A DNA stretch of 64,000 bases from Rubrivivax sp. (lineage in GTDB: Bacteria; Pseudomonadota; Gammaproteobacteria; Burkholderiales; Burkholderiaceae_C), in the NCBI GenBank assembly GCA_019635285.1, contig JAHBZS010000016.1, positions 30,265 through 94,264 of the forward strand, read 5' to 3'. Below the pieces are notes generated by a model. It saw only the letters and a list, made by a program, of their open reading frames with translations, searched no databases and was not told where the DNA came from. Shown here piece after piece: positions 47,563 to 56,171 of this stretch. The translations under genes and the position numbers were made by a program. The number at the start of each line of letters is the position of its first letter. The first letter of the stretch is position 1.

Positions 47563-49170
47563 ATGTCCCTGACCCTGTCCCACGCCACTGGCCCCAGCGA
47601 GCCGCCGCTGCGCGACCTGACGCTCGGCCAGCTGCTCGGCTGGGCGGCCGAGACCACGCCGTCGCGCGTGGCGCTGATCGAAGGCTTGCCCGACCCCGCG
47701 CGGCGGCGCCAGTGGACCTATGCCGAGCTGTATGCCCAGGCCTTGCGCACGGCGCGGGCGCTGCGCGCGCAGTTCGAGCCCGGCGAGCGCGTCGCCGTGT
47801 GGGCGCCCAACCTGCCCGAGTGGGTCATGCTGGAGTTCGGCTGCGCGCTCGCCGGCGTCGTGCTGGTCACGGTCAACCCGGCCTTCCGCGCGCAGGAGCT
47901 GGAATACGTGCTGAAGCAGTCGCGCGCGGCCGGCGTGTTCGTCGTCGAGGCCTTCCGCGGCAACCCGATGCATGCCACCGTGCAGCAGGTGGCGCCGCAG
48001 TGCCCTGAACTGCGCCAGGTGATCCGCTTCGATGAATGGCAGCCGTTCCTGGCACGCGGCGACGCGCCCGGCATCACGCTGCCGCCGGTGAAGTCCACCG
48101 ACCCGGTGATGATCCAGTACACCAGCGGCACCACCGGCTTCCCCAAGGGCGCGCTGCTGCACCACCGCGGGCTGCTGAACAACGGCGCGCACACCGCGCA
48201 CCGCATGGGCATCCGCGACGGTGCGGTGTGGATCACGACCATGCCGCTGTTCCACACCGGCGGCTGCGTCTGCTGCGTGCTCGGCGCCGTGTCGGTGCGC
48301 GCCACGCAGGTGCTGGTCGAGGCCTTCGAACCCGGGCTGGTGCTGGAGATGTTCGACACCTACAAGGGCAACGCCATGGTCGGCGTGCCGACCATGCTGG
48401 TGGCCATGACCGAGCATCCGAGCTTCGCCGCCACCGACCTGTCGCAGGTGCAGGGCATCTGCTCCGGCGGCTCCACCGTGCCGGCGGCGCTGGTGCGGCG
48501 CTTCGAAGAACAGCTGCAGGCGCCGTTCACCATCGTCTTCGGCCAGACCGAGTGTTCGCCGGTGGCGTCGATGACGCGGCCCGACGACGCGCTGGAGGAC
48601 AAGGCCGGCACCATCGGCCAGCCGATGCCGCATGTCGAGGTGAAGATCATCGACCCGCTGAGCGGCCAGACGCTGCCGGTGGGCCAGGTGGGCGAATACT
48701 GCACGCGCGGCTACCACGTCATGCACGGCTACTTCGAGAACCCTGAGGCCACGGCCGCGGCCATCGACGCCGACGGCTGGCTGCATACCGGCGACCTGTG
48801 CGCAATGGACGTGCGCGGCTACTGCACGGTGGAGGGCCGGCTCAAGGACATGATCATCCGCGGCGGCGAGAACATCTACCCGCGCGAGCTGGAAGAGCTG
48901 CTGTTCCGCCACCCCAGCGTGGGCGAGGTGGCGGTGGTCGGCCTGCCCGACGCCAAGTGGGGCGAGCAGGTCGGCGCCTTCCTGCGCGCCAAGCCCGGCC
49001 AGCGCATCGACAAGGACGCGCTGGTGGAGTACATGCGCCAGCATCTGTCGCCGCACAAGACGCCGCGCTGCTGGTTCGAGCTGGACGCCTTCCCGCTCAC
49101 CGGCTCGGGCAAGATCCAGAAGTTCAAGCTGCGCGAGCGCTGGCAGGCCGGGGAGTTCCGCGAGCTCTGA
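47563..49170 (+). CDS. Fatty-acyl/aryl-CoA synthetase (AMP-binding enzyme)
   Basis: The 535-residue enzyme belongs to the ANL superfamily. Motifs: A3 PVMIQYTSGTTGFPKGALLH, A5 FGQTECSPVASM, A7 GWLHTGDLC, A8 VEGRLKDMIIRGGENIYPRE and the C-terminal catalytic Lys in GSGKIQKFKLRE. It activates a carboxylic acid with ATP and CoA; medium-chain or aryl acids are likely but the specific acid is unknown. GGAGTCTCCG precedes the ATG at 47563. It is divergent from pcaIJF, so coupling to aromatic catabolism is possible. Confidence 0.9.
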   Translation: MSLTLSHATGPSEPPLRDLTLGQLLGWAAETTPSRVALIEGLPDPARRRQWTYAELYAQALRTARALRAQFEPGERVAVWAPNLPEWVMLEFGCALAGVVLVTVNPAFRAQELEYVLKQSRAAGVFVVEAFRGNPMHATVQQVAPQCPELRQVIRFDEWQPFLARGDAPGITLPPVKSTDPVMIQYTSGTTGFPKGALLHHRGLLNNGAHTAHRMGIRDGAVWITTMPLFHTGGCVCCVLGAVSVRATQVLVEAFEPGLVLEMFDTYKGNAMVGVPTMLVAMTEHPSFAATDLSQVQGICSGGSTVPAALVRRFEEQLQAPFTIVFGQTECSPVASMTRPDDALEDKAGTIGQPMPHVEVKIIDPLSGQTLPVGQVGEYCTRGYHVMHGYFENPEATAAAIDADGWLHTGDLCAMDVRGYCTVEGRLKDMIIRGGENIYPRELEELLFRHPSVGEVAVVGLPDAKWGEQVGAFLRAKPGQRIDKDALVEYMRQHLSPHKTPRCWFELDAFPLTGSGKIQKFKLRERWQAGEFREL

Positions 49171-49302
49171 GGTCCCGAACGGCTGCCGCGCGACCCCGCC
49201 GCCTGCGGTACGGCCCGCAGAACCCGGCTTCCACGATGGCCGCGGCATGCACCGCAAGGCCGAGCGGCGAGCGCCTGTTTATGAGCTTCCCGCCTCGCTG
49301 TC

Positions 49303-49330
49303 CATGAGCCACGGTGCATGAGCCACGGTG
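49303..49330 (+). repeat. 14-bp perfect tandem duplication
   Basis: CATGAGCCACGGTG occurs twice head-to-tail and ends on the GTG that starts the small membrane-protein gene. The duplication creates two potential ATG starts in other frames. Confidence 0.85.
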
Positions 49331-49555
49331 CTTGTCGCCCGCGTCTGTGGCCTCAGGACGCCGGAGCGATGGATCGCGCGGCACAACCCCGCCCTGGCGG
49401 CCGACACCCTGCCCGGACGCACCCACTGGTTCACCCTCGGCACGGTGGTGTTCGCGCTGTGCTTCGGCGCCACGGCACTCATGTTCAGCATCGTGTTGAG
49501 CGTTCAGCGCTACTTCGAGCACCAGATCGAGCAAGGCCGCAAGATTTCTCAGTGA
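49328..49555 (+). CDS. Small single-span membrane protein, unknown function
   Basis: The 75-residue product (GTG at 49328) is hydrophilic for about 32 residues (ERWIARHNPALAADTLPGRT), then has one strong hydrophobic helix (LGTVVFALCFGATALMFSIV, residues 38-58) and a charged tail RYFEHQIEQGRKISQ. This profile is coherent and unlikely by chance, unlike the alternative frames. It converges on the PLP lyase gene. No family is recognised and the ribosome site is weak. Confidence 0.55.
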   Translation: MLVARVCGLRTPERWIARHNPALAADTLPGRTHWFTLGTVVFALCFGATALMFSIVLSVQRYFEHQIEQGRKISQ

Positions 49556-49575
49556 GATCGGGCTGATCCGGCAGA

Positions 49576-50751
49576 TCATGCCGTCGCGGCGATGGCCTGC
49601 GCCAGGTCGTCGATGAGGTCCTGCGGCTCTTCCAGGCCGATGTGCAGCCGCAGCAGCGCGGCCTCTTCCAGCGTCTGGCCGTGGTGAGCCAGGCGATGAG
49701 GCTCCACCGGCAGCACCAGGCTCTCGTAGCCGCCCCAGGAGGCGCCGATGTCGAACAGTTGCAGCCGGTCGGCCACATCCAGCGACTGCTGCAGATCCAG
49801 GCCGCGGAACTGCACGGTCAGCAGGCCGTTTGCGCCGCGACAGTCGCGCTTCCACAGGGCATGGCCGGGATGCGATTCCAGCGCCGGGTAGTAGACCCGC
49901 TCGACCTGCGGCTGTGCCGCCAGCCAGCGCGCCACCACCGTGGCGTTGGCTTCGTGCTGGCGCAAGCGCACGGCCAGCGTGCGCAGCCCGCGCAAGGCCA
50001 GATAGGCATCGTCGGGGCCGACCGCGACGCCCAGCGCCTCCCAGGTCTTGCGCAGCCTGTCGGCATGGGTGGCATCGCGCGCAACGGCCATGCCCATCAT
50101 CAGGTCGGAATGGCCCGACACGTACTTGGTGCCCGCCACCAGCGAGACGTCCGCTCCGTGGCGCAGGGGGTTGAACAGGTAGCCCGAGCCCCAGGTGTTG
50201 TCCGCCACCACGCTGACGCCGCGCGCCCGGCAGGCCGCGGTGATGGGGGCCAAGTCGATCATCTCGTACAGCAGGGAGCCCGGCGTCTCGACGTAGACCA
50301 CCCGCGTGTTGGGGCGCAGCTGGGCTTGAACATCTTGCTGCGCCGGGTCGAAATAGCTCACCTGCACGCCGATGCGGCTCAGGTAGTCGGCATCGAGCTT
50401 GCGCACTGGGTGGTAGACACTTTCCACCACCAGCAGGTGATCGCCGGGGCCGAGCAGGGCCAGCAGCGTCAGCGAGATCGCAGCCAGCCCCGAGGGCGCC
50501 AGGAACGTGTGCGAGCCGCCTTCCAGCTCGCACATGGCGGCCTCCAGCGCGCGCTGCGTGTCCATGCCCTGGCGGCCGTAAGTGCTGACCGGCTCGCCAG
50601 CGGCGCGACGCCGGACCTGCTCGCGCAGGGCGGCCATGCTTTCAAAGCTCACGGTGCTGGTGCGCACCACCGGCACGTTGACAGGGCCGCCGCCAGCGGT
50701 GTGGGCGGGCCGGCCGCTGTGGGTGAGGCGAGTGTGTAGATGCAAAGGCAT
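49576..50751 (-). CDS. PLP-dependent Cys/Met metabolism enzyme (cystathionine beta-lyase-like)
   Basis: The 391-residue enzyme is of the gamma-family of PLP transsulfuration proteins. The PLP-binding Lys is in VSLVAGTKYVSGHSDLMMG, and VSTYGRQGMDTQRALEAAMC, GVSVVADNTWGSGYLFNPL and SLVLPVEPHRLA are typical. It likely cleaves cystathionine or a cysteine conjugate to release homocysteine or a thiol plus pyruvate and ammonia. Its gene follows the amino-acid importer genes by eight bases, which suggests that the importer brings in its substrate (for example cystine or a thioether amino acid). Confidence 0.85.
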   Translation of the reverse strand: MPLHLHTRLTHSGRPAHTAGGGPVNVPVVRTSTVSFESMAALREQVRRRAAGEPVSTYGRQGMDTQRALEAAMCELEGGSHTFLAPSGLAAISLTLLALLGPGDHLLVVESVYHPVRKLDADYLSRIGVQVSYFDPAQQDVQAQLRPNTRVVYVETPGSLLYEMIDLAPITAACRARGVSVVADNTWGSGYLFNPLRHGADVSLVAGTKYVSGHSDLMMGMAVARDATHADRLRKTWEALGVAVGPDDAYLALRGLRTLAVRLRQHEANATVVARWLAAQPQVERVYYPALESHPGHALWKRDCRGANGLLTVQFRGLDLQQSLDVADRLQLFDIGASWGGYESLVLPVEPHRLAHHGQTLEEAALLRLHIGLEEPQDLIDDLAQAIAATA

Positions 50752-50759
50752 GAAATGGC

Positions 50760-51500
50760 TCAACGCACTTCCGAGAGGAAGGCCTTCGCGCGTGGGCTGC
50801 GCGTGGCGGTAAAAAACTGTTCGGGCGTGGCGTCCTCGATGATTTCGCCATCGGCCATGAACACGATGCGGTCGGCCACCTCGCGAGCAAAGCCCATCTC
50901 GTGCGTCACGCACAGCAGGGTCATGCCGTCGTTGGCCAGCTCGCGGATCACCGCCAGCACCTCGCCCACCATCTCCGGGTCCAGCGCGCTGGTGGGCTCG
51001 TCGAACAGGATGATCGGCGGCTGCATGGCCAGCGTGCGCGCGATGGCCACGCGCTGCTGCTGTCCGCCCGACAGCTGGCTGGGCGCGGCATCGGCCTTGG
51101 CCGCCAGCCCGACGCGCGTGAGCAAGGCCATGGCGCGCGCCTTCGCTTCCGGCTCCGACAGCTTGAGCAGATGGCGCGGTGCCAAGCAGATGTTGTCCAT
51201 CACCGACAGGTGCGGGAACAGGTTGAAGCTCTGGAACACGAAGCCCACGCGCTGGCGCAGCGCGTTCACGTCCTTGGCCGAATGTCCCGGCTCCTGGCCG
51301 TCGAAGAGGATGCGGCCGGCATCGATGGTTTCCAGCCGCGTGATGGTGCGCAGCAGCGTCGACTTGCCCGAACCGGAGGGGCCGCAGATCACCACCACCT
51401 CGCCCTGGCGAAATCCGATGGAAATGTTCTTCAGCACCGGGTTGTCGCCAAAGCGTTTGCTGACGCCCTGGAACTCGATGGAATTGGCGGGTTGCGGCAT
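50760..51500 (-). CDS. Polar amino-acid ABC transporter ATP-binding protein
   Basis: The 246-residue ATPase is of the GlnQ/HisP/TcyN type: Walker [17 protein letters not shown]-loop [19 protein letters not shown], signature [19 protein letters not shown], Walker [18 protein letters not shown] and switch [15 protein letters not shown]. It powers the two permeases encoded just upstream and the binding protein 52963-53790. Confidence 0.92.
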   Translation of the reverse strand: MPQPANSIEFQGVSKRFGDNPVLKNISIGFRQGEVVVICGPSGSGKSTLLRTITRLETIDAGRILFDGQEPGHSAKDVNALRQRVGFVFQSFNLFPHLSVMDNICLAPRHLLKLSEPEAKARAMALLTRVGLAAKADAAPSQLSGGQQQRVAIARTLAMQPPIILFDEPTSALDPEMVGEVLAVIRELANDGMTLLCVTHEMGFAREVADRIVFMADGEIIEDATPEQFFTATRSPRAKAFLSEVR

Positions 51501-51517
51501 GGGGGCCTCGCAATGGG

Positions 51518-52231
51518 TCAGGCCGCGGCCGAGGAGGCCGCGGCGTCGGCCGTGCGGGACGGGCCGGCGTAGCGGCGCTCCACGTAGCGGCCCAGCAGGG
51601 TGAGCGGGTAGCACAACACGAAGTAGGCCAGTCCCAGCAGCGCGAAGATGGGGATGGCCTTGTCGCCCAAGGTGTCGTTCAGGCCCATGAACTCCATCGT
51701 CAGCTCGTGCAGGCCGATGACCGAGCCCAGGGCCGTCTCCTTGATCAGCAGCACGAACTGGCTGACGATGCTGGGCAGCATGTTGCGCAGCGCCTGCGGC
51801 AGGATCACATGGCGCAGGGCGCGCGCGTGCGACAGGCCCAACGAGCGCGCCGCCTCGTACTGCCCCTTGGGCAGGGCCTCGATGCCGGCGCGGATGGTCT
51901 GCGACAGGTAGGCGCCGTTGAACAGCGTGATCACCGTGAGCACCACCAGCCACAGCGGCGCGCCCACGATCAGCTTGGGCAGCAGGAAGTAGATCCACAG
52001 CAGGTGCACGATCAGCGGCACGCTGCGCATGTAGAACACGAACAGCTCCACCGCACGTGCCAGCGGTCGCCAGGAGCTGATGAGGCCCAGGCACACCGTC
52101 AGCCCGGCGGGCATCGCCAGCGCCAGGCCCGCCAGGGCCAGGATCAGCGTCATCGCCAGCCCGCCCAGCGGGCCGTTCGGGTAGTAGCCGATTGCCAGCT
52201 GCACCCAGTAGGTTTGGAGGATGTCCCACAT
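51518..52231 (-). CDS. Polar amino-acid ABC transporter permease 2
   Basis: The 237-residue inner-membrane protein has five helices and the HEAAM family pattern [40 protein letters not shown] and the EAA loop [20 protein letters not shown]. It forms a heterodimeric pore with the product of 52238-52936. The gene precedes the ATPase gene by 17 bases. Confidence 0.9.
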   Translation of the reverse strand: MWDILQTYWVQLAIGYYPNGPLGGLAMTLILALAGLALAMPAGLTVCLGLISSWRPLARAVELFVFYMRSVPLIVHLLWIYFLLPKLIVGAPLWLVVLTVITLFNGAYLSQTIRAGIEALPKGQYEAARSLGLSHARALRHVILPQALRNMLPSIVSQFVLLIKETALGSVIGLHELTMEFMGLNDTLGDKAIPIFALLGLAYFVLCYPLTLLGRYVERRYAGPSRTADAAASSAAA

Positions 52232-52237
52232 CGCGTC

Positions 52238-52936
52238 TTACCTCGCGGGATAGCGGCGCTGGTACCAGCCGCCCAGCACGGTCAGCACCACCGCGATCAG
52301 CAGGAAGAAGGCCGTGGTGAAGGCATAGACCCCCACGCTCAGGAAGGACGCATCGTTGACCGCCCGGGTGACGAAGGCCAGTTCGCCCACGCCCACCATC
52401 AGGGCCACGGTGGTGTTCTTGGTGATGTTCATGGCCTGCCCCAGCAGCGGCGGCACCGTGGCGCGCAGCGCCTGCGGCAGCACGACCAGGCGGAAGGTGT
52501 CGAAGAAGCCGAAGCCCAGCGAGTGCGCGGCCTCGGCCTGTCCGGTGGCAATGCCGCGGATGCCGCTGCGGATGTCCTCGGAGATGAACGCCGCCGAGTA
52601 AAGCACCAGCGCCACCAGCGAGGCATAGAAGCCCACGTCGTGCTGGTACAGCGTGCGCCGCAGCCCGTCGGGCAGCATCTCGGGCACGGCGAAGTACCAG
52701 AACAACACGTGGGCCAGCAGCGGAATGGTGCGCACCAGCTCCACGTAGACGGTGGCCGGCAGCCGGATCCAGCGCGAGGACGCCAGCCGGCCGAAGGCCA
52801 CCACCATGCCCAGCAGCAAGCCGCCCACGATGGCGCCGGCCGTCAGGCCCAGCGTGTTCTGGATGCCCTTGAGGAGCATGGCCCGGTACTCGGGCCGGAA
52901 CATCACGCCCCAGTCGATGGAGGCCAGCGTGTCCAC
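52238..52936 (-). CDS. Polar amino-acid ABC transporter permease 1
   Basis: The ~232-residue inner-membrane protein has the HEAAM permease EAA loop [20 protein letters not shown] and [23 protein letters not shown] at 52936 ([13 protein letters not shown]) with GAGAG upstream is the preferred start; an earlier start would overlap the binding-protein gene's last codons. It lies six bases upstream of the second permease gene. Confidence 0.88.
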   Translation of the reverse strand: MDTLASIDWGVMFRPEYRAMLLKGIQNTLGLTAGAIVGGLLLGMVVAFGRLASSRWIRLPATVYVELVRTIPLLAHVLFWYFAVPEMLPDGLRRTLYQHDVGFYASLVALVLYSAAFISEDIRSGIRGIATGQAEAAHSLGFGFFDTFRLVVLPQALRATVPPLLGQAMNITKNTTVALMVGVGELAFVTRAVNDASFLSVGVYAFTTAFFLLIAVVLTVLGGWYQRRYPAR

Positions 52937-52962
52937 AGGCGCGCTCTCGTGCGGGGGCCGGC

Positions 52963-53790
52963 TCAGGGTTGCTTGTAGGGCGCGAAGGTGAAGGCGCGCT
53001 TCATCTTCAGATCCGAGTGCGCGCCGAACCACTGATCGAAGATCTGCGCGGCCTTGCCGCTCTTCTCCAGATCGGTGAGCGTGTCGTTCACCGCTGCCAG
53101 CAGGTGCGGCTCGCCCTTGCGTACCCCGATGCCAATTTGCTGCCTGTCCAGCGACTCATCCAAAATGCGCCACTTGCCTTGCTGCGCGCCGACCAGGCCC
53201 AGCAGCGCGGTCTCGTCCGCGGCCATCGCGTCCACCTTGCCCTGCTCCAGCGCCAGGAACGCATTGGCCGGCGAGGGCATGACCTTCAGGTCCACGTTCT
53301 GGATCATCCGGGGCACCTTGATCTCCAACTGCGCGCCGCTGACGCCCGACATGCGCTTGCCCGCCATGTCCGCAAAGTTCTTGATGGGCGATGTCGACGG
53401 CACCATGACCTTGGCGTCGACCGCGAAGTAGTTGTTGCTGAAGTCGATCACCCTTGCCCGCTCCGGGTTGTTGGTGAGGTTGGCCAGGGCGATGTCGGTG
53501 CGGCCCGACTGCAGGTCGGTCACGCGCGTGGCGCCGGTGATGGGCACCAATTCCGGCTTGACGCCGATCTTCGCGGCAATGGCATTGCAGATGTCCACGT
53601 CGTAGCCCACGAGCTGGCGCGTCTTGGGGTCCTGGGTGAAGGAAAAGGGCTTGAACTCGAAGCCCACGCCGCACTTGAGCACGCCCGCCGCCCGGATGGC
53701 CGCAAGCCCCTCGCCTGCGGCCGGCTGCGCGAAGGCGCTGGATGCGGCGAGCAGGGTCAGTCCCGCCAGGATGGCGTATCGTTTATTCAT
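52963..53790 (-). CDS. Periplasmic amino-acid-binding protein
   Basis: The 275-residue protein has a Sec signal ([20 protein letters not shown], cut near AFA-Q) and a type 2 binding fold: [59 protein letters not shown]. Its neighbours (PLP lyase, cysteine-dioxygenase-like protein, rhodanese) point to cyst(e)ine or another sulfur amino acid as ligand. The ATG at 53790 follows a GGAGACG. Confidence 0.9.
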   Translation of the reverse strand: MNKRYAILAGLTLLAASSAFAQPAAGEGLAAIRAAGVLKCGVGFEFKPFSFTQDPKTRQLVGYDVDICNAIAAKIGVKPELVPITGATRVTDLQSGRTDIALANLTNNPERARVIDFSNNYFAVDAKVMVPSTSPIKNFADMAGKRMSGVSGAQLEIKVPRMIQNVDLKVMPSPANAFLALEQGKVDAMAADETALLGLVGAQQGKWRILDESLDRQQIGIGVRKGEPHLLAAVNDTLTDLEKSGKAAQIFDQWFGAHSDLKMKRAFTFAPYKQP

Positions 53791-53839
53791 GGTTCGTCTC
53801 CGGTTGAATGAATGAAGAAAGCGTGGGCGGCCGAGGCGC

Positions 53840-54355
53840 TTAGCCCAGCTCGTCCACCGCCCGCTGGGGTACGGGCAAGTGCTTGGCGTTGAAGCGCATG
53901 ACCTCGCCGCTGTGGAGGTTGAAGCCCAGCCGCTCGCCGAGCTGGTCGAGCGGCTTGCCGTACAGGTGGAAGTGCCGCGCGCCTCGCTCGCCCTGGACGT
54001 GGATGCTGTGGATGTCATGCGGCAGGAACTGGATACCGGCGCCGGGCTTGACGGTGAATTCGCGGTCCAGGGCCAGTTGGGCACGCTCGGCGTCGGCGCC
54101 GTCGTCCACCCGGCTGTAGATGCGGTTCAATTCCTCGCCGTCCTGCGCCGCGATCACGGCCCAGGTCATGTGGTTGTGCGGCGGCACGTTCAAGCCAGGC
54201 GCAATGGCGTTGAGGTAGAGCGTGATTTGGCTCTCGGGATCGGTGTGGACGATGTAGTTGATGCCGCCCTTGTGCTGCGGCCCCGGCGCCGGAAAGCTGG
54301 CCTCGGAAAACAGCGCTTCATGTCGGTCCACGAAGGCCTGCAGTTCCTCCCCCAT
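53840..54355 (-). CDS. Cupin cysteine-dioxygenase-like protein, N-terminus apparently displaced by a frameshift
   Basis: The C-terminal ~170 residues match the cysteine dioxygenase/cupin family: PGLNVPPHNHMTWAVIAAQD supplies the HxH metal ligands and FLPHDIHSIHVQGERGARHF the third His region. From the ATG at 54355 (MGEELQAFV) the protein lacks about 30 N-terminal residues that relatives have. Those residues (AQQRDAAVRELMASARARLA) are encoded upstream but in the -1-shifted frame of the rhodanese gene. Thus the gene is either frameshifted (one base missing near 54368-54378) or starts internally. Thiol dioxygenation to a sulfinate is the expected reaction. Confidence 0.75.
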   Translation of the reverse strand: MGEELQAFVDRHEALFSEASFPAPGPQHKGGINYIVHTDPESQITLYLNAIAPGLNVPPHNHMTWAVIAAQDGEELNRIYSRVDDGADAERAQLALDREFTVKPGAGIQFLPHDIHSIHVQGERGARHFHLYGKPLDQLGERLGFNLHSGEVMRFNAKHLPVPQRAVDELG

Positions 54356-56067
54356 TTCGGCCAGCGTCCGGCGGACACGCCCTGGGTCGCCAGCCGCGCG
54401 CGTGCCGAGGCCATCAGTTCGCGCACGGCGGCGTCGCGCTGCTGCGCAACGGACAGGGCTGGCGCGCAGGAGAAGGCCACGCCGGGCTCGTTGCGGCTCT
54501 GGGCCAGCAGGTCCACCTCCCAGCTCAGATACTCCTTCATCGCCGCCACGCGGTCCTCGTGGACGAAGGGGTTGTACCAGACGTCGTTGTTCTCGTCGGC
54601 CATGTGTTCGAAGCCGGCGGCGCTGTCCAGCCCCGCCGCCAGCCAGGCCGCCGTGCCGCCGCGCAGCACGCGCACCGGCGCAGCGGAGGCTTCCCGCGCA
54701 TCGGCGCTGGCCAGTGCCGCGAAGGCGCCGTCCTCGGAGGTGAGCACCAGCACGCGGTGCGGTGGCAGCTTGCGCAGGCTGCTGGCCAGTCGCGAGCGCA
54801 CCGCGAACCAGGCGCCCGGAATGTGGCTCTTGCGATAGGCCAGGCTGGTGTCCAGATCGACGACCACCGCCTCCTGGCGCGCCAGCAGGCCCTGCAGTTC
54901 GACGACGCCGATCCAGTCGACATTCGCCAGGTGCGTGTCGCCCAGTACGTGCACCGGCTCCGGCCCGCGCAGCAGCGCCACGCCGGACGGATGCAGGGCA
55001 TCGCGCAGCACGTACACGTCCTTCCAGCCCATCTGCAGCAGCCACGAGGCGGTGACGCGCGCACGCACGCTGTTGTTGTCGTCCACCAGCACCAGGCAGG
55101 CGTTGCGAACGCCCACGTAGTGGTCGGTGGACTGCACCAGTTGCCCGCCCGGCGCGCTGCGCGATCCGGGCAGGTGGCCGGCCTCGTACTCTTCCGGCGT
55201 GCGCACGTCCAGCAGGTACACGCTGCGGTCGGTGCGCGCCTGCCAGGCCGCCAATTCGTCGCGGTCGATCTCCTGCACGCCGAAGCGCCGGGCCACGCGC
55301 TGGGCGCCGGCCACGGCTTTTTGCAGCGCCGCGGGCGTGGGCAGCGGCACGACCTCGGTGCGCCCCTCGTCCAGCGCGCCGCCGTTCAGGTACCAGCCCT
55401 GCGCGCCGTTTTCCACCGCCACCACGGGGTTGGGAATGCCGGCATTGATGAGCGCCTGCGCGCCGATGATGCCGCGTGTGCGACCGGCGCAGGTGACGAC
55501 GATCGTCGTCTTCTCGCTGGGCGCCAAGTCGAAGGCACGGTGCACCAGTTCGGCACCGGGGCAATCGATGCCGCCGGGCACGTTGAGCCAGTGGAATTCC
55601 TCGTAGGGTCGGCTGTCGAGCAAGATCATGTCCTTGCCGCTCTTGCGCCATTCGTCCAGCGTGGCAACGGTGATGCGCGGGGTGTCGCAGGCGTGCTCCA
55701 CGAATTCGCCGAAGGCTTTGCTGGGCACGTACACGCCGGAGAACACCTGCCCGCCTGCCGCGCGCCAGGCGGGCATGCCGCCTTCCAGCACGCGGATGCC
55801 GGTGTAGCCCCAGGCGCCGAGCCGCTGCGCAGCGCGCTGCGCCAGACCGTCGCCGTCGTCCACCAGCACGGTGCGCACGCTGCGGCGCGGCAGCAGCGCA
55901 TCGGCTAGGGCTTCCATGTGATTCAGCGGCATGGACACGGCGAAGAAGATGTGGCCGGCGGAGAAGATGCCGCCGTCGCGAACGTCCAGCAGCGCCAGCT
56001 CGCCGCCATCGGACAGCCAGTCCCGCAACTGCTGGGGACTGAGCGTGCTGGAGGTTTGGGTGGTCAT
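54190..56067 (-). CDS. Four-domain rhodanese-like sulfurtransferase, C-terminus running into dioxygenase-like sequence
   Basis: From MTTQTSSTLS the frame encodes 625 residues with four rhodanese-like domains (about 10-105, 130-235, 265-355, 385-480). Only domain 2 has an active-site Cys (Cys193 in VTCAGRTRG); domain 1 has VDDGDGL, domain 3 VDDNNSV and domain 4 TSEDGAF. After residue ~530 the sequence becomes the N-terminus of a cysteine dioxygenase (from about residue 537), then goes out of frame near residue 564. It lies in a sulfur-metabolism operon under a divergent LysR gene. The domain 1-4 assignment is firm; the last 60 residues are probably not natural. Confidence 0.82.
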   Translation of the reverse strand: MTTQTSSTLSPQQLRDWLSDGGELALLDVRDGGIFSAGHIFFAVSMPLNHMEALADALLPRRSVRTVLVDDGDGLAQRAAQRLGAWGYTGIRVLEGGMPAWRAAGGQVFSGVYVPSKAFGEFVEHACDTPRITVATLDEWRKSGKDMILLDSRPYEEFHWLNVPGGIDCPGAELVHRAFDLAPSEKTTIVVTCAGRTRGIIGAQALINAGIPNPVVAVENGAQGWYLNGGALDEGRTEVVPLPTPAALQKAVAGAQRVARRFGVQEIDRDELAAWQARTDRSVYLLDVRTPEEYEAGHLPGSRSAPGGQLVQSTDHYVGVRNACLVLVDDNNSVRARVTASWLLQMGWKDVYVLRDALHPSGVALLRGPEPVHVLGDTHLANVDWIGVVELQGLLARQEAVVVDLDTSLAYRKSHIPGAWFAVRSRLASSLRKLPPHRVLVLTSEDGAFAALASADAREASAAPVRVLRGGTAAWLAAGLDSAAGFEHMADENNDVWYNPFVHEDRVAAMKEYLSWEVDLLAQSRNEPGVAFSCAPALSVAQQRDAAVRELMASARARLATQGVSAGRWPKWGRNCRPSWTDMKRCFPRPAFRRRGRSTRAASTTSSTPIPRAKSRSTSTPLRLA

Positions 56068-56130
56068 GACAAGGTGTGGATCGATGAAGTACGCCGGCAG
56101 GTTAGCATCGGTCAAACAACAGTATTTCTG

Positions 56131-56144
56131 TATATTCTGAATAT
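56131..56144. promoter_or_regulatory. AT-rich palindrome (ATATTCTGAATAT) between rhodanese and LysR genes
   Basis: ATATTC-T-GAATAT at 56132-56144 is a perfect inverted repeat with a T-N11-A frame (T56131, A56143), the usual LysR box form. The surrounding 60 bases are strikingly AT-rich for this genome and likely hold the divergent promoters. Confidence 0.6.
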
Positions 56145-56171
56145 CAATTTCAGAAAGTACGAAGTTGCCTC

